Of a DNA stretch of 50,580 nt, positions 31,024 to 37,513 are shown piece by piece (within the stretch, counting starts at the first letter, position 1; every line of letters begins with the position of its first letter). Both the position numbers and the translations under genes were made by a program. The stretch is from NCBI GenBank assembly GCA_016936815.1, contig JAFGXD010000049.1, forward strand, positions 1 to 50,580. Reading direction: 5' to 3'. The notes beneath the pieces are model-generated. The model was not told the origin of the DNA. It ran no database searches and worked only from the letters and a program-made list of their open reading frames with translations. Source of the stretch: Bacteroidales bacterium (GTDB lineage: Bacteria > Bacteroidota > Bacteroidia > Bacteroidales > GWF2-38-335).

Positions 31024-33066
31024 TTATTCATTTTCATTGATTTCTGAGCCTGATTTGGCTCCTTTTTTTCTTAATACTTCTTTCATTCTTTCATCTTGGG
31101 TTAAATCTAAAACTGTTTTTCCAAAGGCATCAACTGTATTTAACTCAGCATTTTTTTCTAAGAGATATTTCATAATTTCATATTCATTTCTTACTGCTGA
31201 AATCATAATTGGTGTCATGTTGTAATATTGGTTTAGTTTATCGTCTAACGCCATCATTTTTGCATTAATATCAGCTCCATTTTCAATAAGAAACTTAAGC
31301 ATTTCAAGGTTTTCCATAAATACAGCAAGGTGGGCGGGACCCCAATAATTTTCATTTGCCAAATTTAACTCGGCGCCGTTTTCAATCAGGTATTTCACCA
31401 AATTCAGATTATTATTCTGAATTGCAAGTTTTATTGCTGTTCCTTCCGGATAAACTACAGCATTAATATTGCTGCCTTTTCTTATTAGAAAATCTACCAT
31501 AATTTCATCATTTTTTTGGCAGGCCGACATTAATGGAGTCCAGGTAGTATCTTCGGGATTTAATTCTGCTTTTTTCATTAAGAGATAATTTACAATATTT
31601 GTATCTCCTGATTCGGCTGCAAAACAAAGAAGATCCATAGGTGCAGAATTTGACTTTCTTATTCTGTAATTAATATCTGGGTTTTGTTCGTTTTCAATTA
31701 ATAATTTCAGTAATTTAAAGTTGGCTTCCTGAGCTGCGGGCATCAAAGCAGACCAATCTTTATCTTCAAAAACTTCAATTTTTGCTCCTTTATTAATAAG
31801 TTTTTCAACAAGTTCTAAATCTTGATTTTTACTGGCCAGTTTTAAAGCTGTTTCAAAATAGGTGTTTACTGCATTTATGCAATCGTAATTATGGTTTAAA
31901 ATAATATTAGTCATTTCTTTTCTTCCTTCAGCAATAGAAATCATTAATAATGAAGAATTAAATGAAGCGAAGACTTCTTTTATTTTTGCTGAATTAAATA
32001 TTTTTTCAAAAGCGTAATAATTGTTTTCTAAAATTGCAATTATTAATGAATTTGCCGGATTTATTATTTTAATATCTTGAATTAACTTATCTAATAGTTC
32101 ATTATCATTTTTAATAATAACGTTAAATAATTTAGTTTCCTCCTCAATTCCCTGTTTAATAAATGGTTTCAACTCTTCATTTGCATAATCTAAAACCGTT
32201 TTATTCAAGTTATCGGTTTTTGATAATACTGCCCCATAATTAATTAATAGTTTTGCAACCTCGTTATTATTATTAGATGCTGCAAACATAAGCGGAGTAG
32301 TTAATTCCGGATTTCTAACATTTGGATTTGCTTTTAATAGAAGTAGTGTTTCAATAGTTTTTATATTAGCATTGGTTTTGCAAGCAAATAATAGTGGTGT
32401 TCCAATTAATTCAGAGTTTTCAGCTATTTCAGAGTAATTTATGTGAGCTCCGGCTTTTACAAGTAATTCAATTAATTCCAAATTGTTATTAATTGCAGAA
32501 TAAATTAATGGTGTAAAACCAAATGAATTGGCAATGTTTATTTTTGCTCCTGCTTTTATTAGCAATTCCGAAGATTTAGTATTTGAAGCACTGCAAGCGT
32601 TAATAAGTGGAGTATTTCCAAAATAATCCGAAGCATTTATTTCAAATTTATTGCTTAAAATAAGCATTTCAATAAATTGAGGATTATTACTTTTCGATGC
32701 AAAATGTAGTATATTTTCTCCCTTGTTATTTAATGCCAAAATATCTACCTTATTTTCAAGTAAATGGTAACATTCAACACCTCTAATATAATGACTTACA
32801 GTTGTTCCATTGTTGGTTTTATGGTTTAAGTCGGCTCCTTTTTCAATAATAAGTTTTACAATTTTCAAATCATTAAATTCCAGAGCTTTCATAATAGGAG
32901 TTTCCATTTCTTGATTTATAGAATTTACAAGCTCCTTATTTTTCTTCAAAATAATTTCAACTTCCTGATAATTATGCTTTTCTATAGCAATAAAAATGTT
33001 TTGAGCAATTAATGTTGTATTTGCTAAGATTAATAAAAAAAATATTGATGTTATTTTAAGGCTCAT
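31024..33066 (-). CDS. Large exported ankyrin-repeat protein
   Basis: The ATG at 33066 (MSLKITSIFFLLILANTTLIAQ) starts a good signal peptide and is preferred over an upstream ATG at 33096; this gives 680 residues. Nearly all of the mature protein is a continuous solenoid of roughly 16-18 ankyrin repeats. Some are near consensus (GNTPLINACSASNTKSSELL, GFTPLIYSAINNNLELIELL, TWTPLMSACQKND) and the ones around residues 300-390 are degenerate. No catalytic domain is present. Ankyrin repeats bind other proteins, so a periplasmic scaffold or inhibitor is inferred. It heads the ankyrin transcript. Confidence 0.88.
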   Translation of the reverse strand: MSLKITSIFFLLILANTTLIAQNIFIAIEKHNYQEVEIILKKNKELVNSINQEMETPIMKALEFNDLKIVKLIIEKGADLNHKTNNGTTVSHYIRGVECYHLLENKVDILALNNKGENILHFASKSNNPQFIEMLILSNKFEINASDYFGNTPLINACSASNTKSSELLIKAGAKINIANSFGFTPLIYSAINNNLELIELLVKAGAHINYSEIAENSELIGTPLLFACKTNANIKTIETLLLLKANPNVRNPELTTPLMFAASNNNNEVAKLLINYGAVLSKTDNLNKTVLDYANEELKPFIKQGIEEETKLFNVIIKNDNELLDKLIQDIKIINPANSLIIAILENNYYAFEKIFNSAKIKEVFASFNSSLLMISIAEGRKEMTNIILNHNYDCINAVNTYFETALKLASKNQDLELVEKLINKGAKIEVFEDKDWSALMPAAQEANFKLLKLLIENEQNPDINYRIRKSNSAPMDLLCFAAESGDTNIVNYLLMKKAELNPEDTTWTPLMSACQKNDEIMVDFLIRKGSNINAVVYPEGTAIKLAIQNNNLNLVKYLIENGAELNLANENYWGPAHLAVFMENLEMLKFLIENGADINAKMMALDDKLNQYYNMTPIMISAVRNEYEIMKYLLEKNAELNTVDAFGKTVLDLTQDERMKEVLRKKGAKSGSEINENE

Positions 33067-33170
33067 GATATTTACAAATGAATAAATGATTATCAAAAAT
33101 TGGACAAAAAATAGAAAATCGAAAAAATATTACAATTGTAAAAGTAATTAATTAGCGCAAAAAAGGAAAA

Positions 33171-33866
33171 CTAATTTTCAAAAAGAATCATGTCGAAGCA
33201 AAAACCATGATATAAGGTTAATTCAGGAAAAAAAGGGTTGTTTTCGTATTGCATCTGATCTTTAATCAGGTGCTTATAATCGGAACTTTCTTTTTCTCCA
33301 GTACCAACATTGACCAATAATATTTTTTTTCCTTTAAAGTAAAATTCTCTAACTGAATTTAGATTAAAAGGTTCTCCCATTCCACCTGCTGCAACTAGTT
33401 CTCTTTCAGCAAGGCTGTTTTTTGGTAAATCAATAAGAACTGATTTTTGTTCATTTTTAATAAAAATCGAATCTTTTGATATTCTATGCAATAATAAACC
33501 GGCACATTGAGGTTGATGTCTGCATAGTTTTATTTTGCTTATATCCAGATACTCATAAATATTGCCATCAATTTTCTCTTTTGCCTTGAAGAATATTTTT
33601 TCTAATTCATTAGAATAATTATCAGAGTTTAGCATTATAGAATCTAAGGAATAAAAAACCGATAATGAATTATTTTCAAAAGATAGAATATTAGCTGTTC
33701 CCGACCATGAGTTTTTGTTTGTGGCATCTCTAATCATTTCAATTTGAAGAAATAGTAAAGAGCTATCTGAAATGGCAATAGGAAATAGTCGGTATTGATA
33801 AGCTCTATGGCAGGCAAATGAGGAAAGGGAAATAATAAGAAAAAAAATTACTGCAATTTTCCTCAT
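33171..33866 (-). CDS. Probable exported lipoprotein of unknown function
   Basis: This 231-residue protein begins MRKIAVIFFLIISLSSFAC, a signal peptide ending in a plausible lipobox cysteine. The mature part has paired cysteines (LCRHQPQCAG) and a GGMGEPFN loop. I recognise no family. It lies 2 bases downstream of the 190-residue outer-membrane-like gene and 104 bases ahead of the large ankyrin gene, so the two neighbours may share a transcript while ankyrin expression could be separate or read through. Confidence 0.65.
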   Translation of the reverse strand: MRKIAVIFFLIISLSSFACHRAYQYRLFPIAISDSSLLFLQIEMIRDATNKNSWSGTANILSFENNSLSVFYSLDSIMLNSDNYSNELEKIFFKAKEKIDGNIYEYLDISKIKLCRHQPQCAGLLLHRISKDSIFIKNEQKSVLIDLPKNSLAERELVAAGGMGEPFNLNSVREFYFKGKKILLVNVGTGEKESSDYKHLIKDQMQYENNPFFPELTLYHGFCFDMILFEN

Positions 33867-33868
33867 AA

Positions 33869-34441
33869 TTAATAGTTGAAGGGTGAAAAAAGTCCATTTC
33901 CATAAGAATAAGGATTTCTGTTAGGGAAAATTGAACCATTGGATTGTATATAGTTAATCTCAACACCAATACTAAGTTCTTTGTTTATTTTATATTCTAA
34001 ATCTAAGGAGTAGATATTTGAAACCGGGAATAAGGTTGCATTTACGTTACCAATATTTTTCATAATTGAGCCGGTAATAAACAATTTGGAACCTGCCTGA
34101 TATGTTCCGCCAATTGTTAAAAATGTTGCCATACCTGAATTAGCCGGCACATATCCTGTTCCTTCCGAATTAGGTTGAAAACCAAAAATATTTGTATTCA
34201 CAAACATACCTCCAATATTAAGCCGGAATCGGGAATTTATTGAGTAAGAAGCTTGTGGATGAAAATAGGAACAAAACATTTGTTTGTTGTTGCCAAAAGA
34301 AAGGTAAGTACTTCCGGCAGTTAATTTATACTCAATATTTTTTTGTTCAAATTGCTTATTAAAAAGACTGTCATTATTGGGATTCTGACTAAATGCCCAT
34401 AATACGGAGAGAAAAAGAAACAGAGTTGTAAAAACTTTCAT
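33869..34441 (-). CDS. Small outer-membrane-like protein
   Basis: This 190-residue protein has a signal peptide (MKVFTTLFLFLSVLWAFSQ). The rest is amphipathic beta-strand-like with many Gly, Asn, Tyr and Phe residues (YKLTAGSTYLSFG, ASYSINSRFRLNIGGMFVN, YSLDLEYKINKELSIGVEINYI), the composition of a small outer-membrane barrel. No family is recognised. The C-terminus FSPFNY ends in an aromatic residue, as barrel proteins often do. It precedes the 231-residue lipoprotein-like gene by 2 bases. Confidence 0.65.
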   Translation of the reverse strand: MKVFTTLFLFLSVLWAFSQNPNNDSLFNKQFEQKNIEYKLTAGSTYLSFGNNKQMFCSYFHPQASYSINSRFRLNIGGMFVNTNIFGFQPNSEGTGYVPANSGMATFLTIGGTYQAGSKLFITGSIMKNIGNVNATLFPVSNIYSLDLEYKINKELSIGVEINYIQSNGSIFPNRNPYSYGNGLFSPFNY

Positions 34442-34505
34442 TTTTTAATTTTTTTTGTAAAAATACAAAATTCAGCTATTAAAAACTACAAAGCCCATAC
34501 CAAAA

Positions 34506-34898
34506 TTATAAATCATCGTCCATTATTTTCCCTAATTGACGTCTGTCTCGTTTGGTAGGTCTTCCCAATCCTTTATCTCTGAAAATGTATTTATCTTCTT
34601 TTGTCATTTTTAGTTTAATAAATTCTTCTTCGGGAGTTGTTTCAATAAGGTAATCTGCAACAATTTTTGCTGATTGTCTTTTTTCCAGAATTCCAATAAC
34701 CTTAAAGGATCTGACAATTGGAGGAGTTTTATATGTTATGAGGTCATTTACTTTTACCAATCTTGATGGTTTTGCAGTCATCCCAAATACTTCAATTCTT
34801 CCTTTTTTGCAGGCTTCGGTAGCCAGGCTTCGGTTTTTGAAAATTCTTACTGCCCACAAGTATTTATCAATTCTAACGTTGCTATCGGATGTTGTCAT
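34506..34898 (-). CDS. hslR: Hsp15-like S4 RNA-binding protein
   Basis: This 130-residue protein carries an S4 domain at the N-terminus (RIDKYLWAVRIFKNRSLATEACKKGRIEVFG), the pattern of Hsp15/HslR. Hsp15 rescues 50S subunits that still hold nascent peptidyl-tRNA. The C-terminal region is basic (RDKGLGRPTKRDRRQLGKIMDDD), matching Bacteroidota members. Its start lies inside the end of the response regulator gene (17-base overlap), which suggests translational coupling. Its role fits the nearby peptidyl-tRNA hydrolase. Confidence 0.88.
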   Translation of the reverse strand: MTTSDSNVRIDKYLWAVRIFKNRSLATEACKKGRIEVFGMTAKPSRLVKVNDLITYKTPPIVRSFKVIGILEKRQSAKIVADYLIETTPEEEFIKLKMTKEDKYIFRDKGLGRPTKRDRRQLGKIMDDDL

Positions 34899-35592
34899 TT
34901 ATTTCAAGTTTAAACCCGGTTCCATGAAGGTTTTGTATTTGAACCCTAGGATCTTCTTTTAAGTGTTTTCTTAGTTTAGCAATATAAACATCCATGCTTC
35001 GTCCCTTAAAATAATCGTCTTCGCCCCAAATATTTTGCAAAGCAATCTCTCTTCTAACTACCTTATCTTTATTAAGATAAAGAAGTCGTAAAACATCTGA
35101 TTCACGTCGGGTAAGATGTTTTTCGATAGTATTTATTTTTAGAATTTGATTTGAATAATCGAAAGAAAAATTGCCAATTTGATAATTTGTTTGCTTATCA
35201 GGTATATCTAATCCGTTATTGTATCTTTTGAGAATGGCTTTTATTCTTAAACTTAGTTCTTCGGTGCTAAAAGGTTTGGTAACGTAATCATCGGCACCTG
35301 CTCTAAAACCTTTTATTCTATCTTCTTTAAGATTTTTGGCAGTTAGGAAAATAATTGGAACAAGTTCATCATTTTTTCTTATTTCTTCCGCAAGGGAAAA
35401 TCCATCCATTACAGGCAACATAACATCAAGAATGCATAAGTCGAATTGGGATTTATGAAAAGCTTCAAGCCCCAATTTACCATTCTTTTCCCAAACAATT
35501 TCATAATTAAGAATTTCGAGATAATCCTTTAGAATGTAGCCTAAATTTTGGTCATCCTCCACTAAAAGAATCTTGGTTTTTTTGTTATGCAT
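34882..35592 (-). CDS. OmpR-family response regulator, RprY-like, without adjacent kinase
   Basis: This 236-residue regulator has a receiver domain (KILLVEDDQNLG acidic pocket, phospho-acceptor D56 in LCILDVMLPVMDG, Lys in DDYVTKPFS) and a C-terminal winged-helix domain (HLTRRESDVLRLLYLNKDKVV, WGEDDYFKGRSMDVYIAKLRKHL). Its receiver, with PIIFLTAKNLKEDRIKGF, resembles RprY of Bacteroides from memory. No histidine kinase gene is adjacent. It sits between pth and hslR and overlaps hslR by 17 bases. The target promoters are not apparent from the sequence. Confidence 0.92.
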   Translation of the reverse strand: MHNKKTKILLVEDDQNLGYILKDYLEILNYEIVWEKNGKLGLEAFHKSQFDLCILDVMLPVMDGFSLAEEIRKNDELVPIIFLTAKNLKEDRIKGFRAGADDYVTKPFSTEELSLRIKAILKRYNNGLDIPDKQTNYQIGNFSFDYSNQILKINTIEKHLTRRESDVLRLLYLNKDKVVRREIALQNIWGEDDYFKGRSMDVYIAKLRKHLKEDPRVQIQNLHGTGFKLEINDNIR

Positions 35593-35737
35593 TTTTTCTT
35601 TATTAAAATGTAAAAATAGAATCTTTTGATGCTAATGGCAAAAAAAATGTAGAAATATTCCTTAGTAGCGATAAGAATGTGTTAAAGAAAAGCACCGTCA
35701 AAATAGTTCAGCCAATTGTTTATTGTCTTTAATAAAA

Positions 35738-36301
35738 CTATTTATTATTAAATTCGTTCATAGTGTTTTGAAGTCCTTTTGTAGCAAAACTTTTTATTAC
35801 CTCAACCGCAATTTCAACTCTGGCTTGCAAATTTTTTGTTTCCTCGAAGTCCCAAGGACTAAGAACATAATTAGCTTGTTGACCGGAAAAAAAATCGTTA
35901 CCAATACCAAATCTAAGTCTTGGATAATCTTGTGTACCAATAATTTCTGTAATATTACGCAAGCCATTATGTCCGGCATCTCCCCCTTTAGGTTTTAATC
36001 TTATTGAACCAAATGGCAGTGCAATATCATCAACCACAACAATAAGGTTTTCCAAAGGTATTTTTTCATTTTTTAGCCAGTAATTAACAGCCAAACCGCT
36101 AAGATTCATGTAGGTTGTTGGCTTAATAAGTATAAGCGTTCTGGCCTTGTATTTTAGTTCACCTCGAAATGCATATCTGGTATCCCGAAAAAAAATATTG
36201 GATGCACTTGCTAATGCATCCAATACTGTAAAACCTATATTGTGCCTGGTGTTTTTGTATTTTTCTCCAAAATTGCCTAAACCGGCTACCAGGTATTTCA
36301 T
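35738..36301 (-). CDS. pth: Peptidyl-tRNA hydrolase
   Basis: This 187-residue enzyme releases peptides from prematurely dropped peptidyl-tRNA. It begins MKYLVAGLGNFGEKYKNTRHN with N10 and the catalytic H20, and carries the conserved KPTTYMNLSG, VVVDDIALPFG and GGDAGHNGLRNI motifs. Length is typical. It lies 14 bases downstream of the L25 gene, an arrangement common in many bacteria, and is followed after 145 bases by the regulator gene. Confidence 0.96.
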   Translation of the reverse strand: MKYLVAGLGNFGEKYKNTRHNIGFTVLDALASASNIFFRDTRYAFRGELKYKARTLILIKPTTYMNLSGLAVNYWLKNEKIPLENLIVVVDDIALPFGSIRLKPKGGDAGHNGLRNITEIIGTQDYPRLRFGIGNDFFSGQQANYVLSPWDFEETKNLQARVEIAVEVIKSFATKGLQNTMNEFNNK

Positions 36302-36315
36302 TTTGTTTATTTTTA

Positions 36316-36939
36316 TTAGCTTTCGCTTGCTTCTGCAGCTCCTTCAGCTCCTTCAGCACCATCAGCACCCTCTTCGTCTGTTGCAGCACCACGAGCAGCT
36401 CTTGTTAACTTAACAGAACAAACACTAGTATTTGGATTATCAATTAATTCAATGTTTTCGAACGATAATTCTTTTACTTTTAGTGTTTGACCAAGTTTAA
36501 TGTTTGTAACATCAACATTCAACTCATCCGGCAAATTATTTACTAATCCTTTAACTCTTAATTTTTTTGCCATTAAGTTTAGTTTACCACCATCCTGAAC
36601 ACCTTTTGCAAAACCATTAAGAATAACAGGAACTCCAATAACAACAGGGTTATCCTGATTTATTTCGTAAAAATCAATGTGCAAAATTTCATCGCTTACA
36701 GGATGATATTGTGCATCCTGAATAACTGATAAATGTTCATTATTATTAATAATGAGCTTAACGATGTAAGAATTTGGTGTGTAGATTAAATCTTTAAAAG
36801 CAGTTTTGTGAGCATAAAAGTGAATATTTTCTTTTCCACCGTAAAGTACACAAGGTACGCTTTCTTCAACTCTTAATTTTTTTGTTTCTTTTTTTCCAAG
36901 ATTCTCCCGGATTTTGGCATTAATTTCTATTGTTTTCAT
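36316..36939 (-). CDS. rplY: 50S ribosomal protein L25 (Ctc type)
   Basis: This 207-residue protein is the long Ctc form of bL25, which binds 5S rRNA. The N-terminal L25 domain (ENLGKKETKKLRVEESVPCVLYG, HIDFYEINQDNPVVIGVPV) is followed by the TL5-type C-terminal domain (VNNLPDELNVDVTNIKLGQTLKV). The last 20 residues are an Ala/Glu/Gly-rich acidic tail coded by short repeats. It leads the L25-pth unit and has a consensus promoter and a structured leader. Confidence 0.95.
   Translation of the reverse strand: MKTIEINAKIRENLGKKETKKLRVEESVPCVLYGGKENIHFYAHKTAFKDLIYTPNSYIVKLIINNNEHLSVIQDAQYHPVSDEILHIDFYEINQDNPVVIGVPVILNGFAKGVQDGGKLNLMAKKLRVKGLVNNLPDELNVDVTNIKLGQTLKVKELSFENIELIDNPNTSVCSVKLTRAARGAATDEEGADGAEGAEGAAEASES
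36329..36373 (-). repeat. Five imperfect 9-bp repeats coding the acidic tail of L25
   Basis: On the plus strand, nine-base units are visible at 36329, 36338, 36347, 36356 and 36365; the second and third are identical (GCTCCTTCA), the others differ by a few bases. They code repeated Ala/Glu(Asp)/Gly triplets at the C-terminus. Unit number could vary without frame change. Confidence 0.75.
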
Positions 36940-36963
36940 TTTTAATTAATTTGTGTGCTACCT

Positions 36964-37014
36964 GGAATCTTGCGACTCCCCATTACACGTTAAACATATC
37001 TGTTTTTTACAGAT
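36964..37014 (-). promoter_or_regulatory. Structured 5' leader of the rplY-pth transcript
   Basis: Two hairpins lie on the minus strand between the promoter and the rplY start. The first (37014-36998) is ATCTGT-AAAAA-ACAGAT. The second (36979-36964) is GGAGTC-GCAA-GATTCC, with one G-T pair and a GNRA-type GCAA tetraloop. The leader would be about 84 bases long. A leader with a GNRA hairpin ahead of a ribosomal protein gene suggests autoregulation by L25, but this is inference. Confidence 0.45.
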
Positions 37015-37029
37015 TGATTTTTGAGCCTG

Positions 37030-37059
37030 CAAAGGTAAATTAATTTTTCAACAATACAA
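37030..37059 (-). promoter_or_regulatory. Promoter of rplY
   Basis: On the minus strand TTG (37057-37059) is followed after 19 bases by TACCTTTG (37030-37037), then CA, an exact TAnnTTTG match. It is about 90 bases ahead of the rplY start codon. Confidence 0.6.
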
Positions 37060-37176
37060 TAGATAAAATATTACAATTAAATACCCAATCTTTAGCTTCT
37101 AATTAATAATGTAATTACTAATAAAACCTACCAATAAACCAAAAACGAACAACCAACAAACAAATCAACTTTTAAT

Positions 37177-37184
37177 TATATTTG
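37177..37184 (+). promoter_or_regulatory. -7 box ahead of the 87-residue gene
   Basis: TATATTTG fits the Bacteroidota -7 consensus and lies only 16 bases before the ATG at 37201, so the transcript would have a leader of about 10 bases or less. No -33 TTTG is seen at the usual distance. Confidence 0.4.
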
Positions 37185-37200
37185 TAAAAACAAAAAAAAT

Positions 37201-37464
37201 ATGAAAAAGAACACATTTTCAATAATTTTCGAATTCAGAACATATATTAGTGAAGATATTCCTGATTTTGCAAAAGAACTTAGTTTTATTCCTGCTACCG
37301 GAATGAATATCTATATTGACAGCGAAAGTCACATTTTTCCGGATGAAATAAAAGATGGAGGATGGTTTAAAGTTGAAGATACCGATTATTTACTTAAAGA
37401 TGATGTATTTGTAATTAGTCTTAAAGATGCCTCTGAATATGTTTTTAAAGAAGAAGATAATTAA
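37201..37464 (+). CDS. Small protein of unknown function
   Basis: This 87-residue protein has no signal peptide or membrane segment and is acidic overall (KDASEYVFKEEDN at the end). It looks like a small alpha/beta or SH3-like fold with strands FSIIFEFRTYI, GMNIYIDS, GGWFKVEDTDYLL and DVFVISL. I recognise no family. It precedes the DUF5686 gene by 49 bases. The coding call rests on its clean start, promoter box and codon use like its neighbours. Confidence 0.62.
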   Translation: MKKNTFSIIFEFRTYISEDIPDFAKELSFIPATGMNIYIDSESHIFPDEIKDGGWFKVEDTDYLLKDDVFVISLKDASEYVFKEEDN

Positions 37465-37513
37465 ATTGTAACTTTTTGCCATACTTGTTCGTCTCTCTTT
37501 CATAAATTTTACA

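Noticed and set aside
36961-37020. tRNA-like structure in the rplY leader
   Set aside because: Only two short stems are visible, with no acceptor stem, T-loop sequence or CCA-compatible end.
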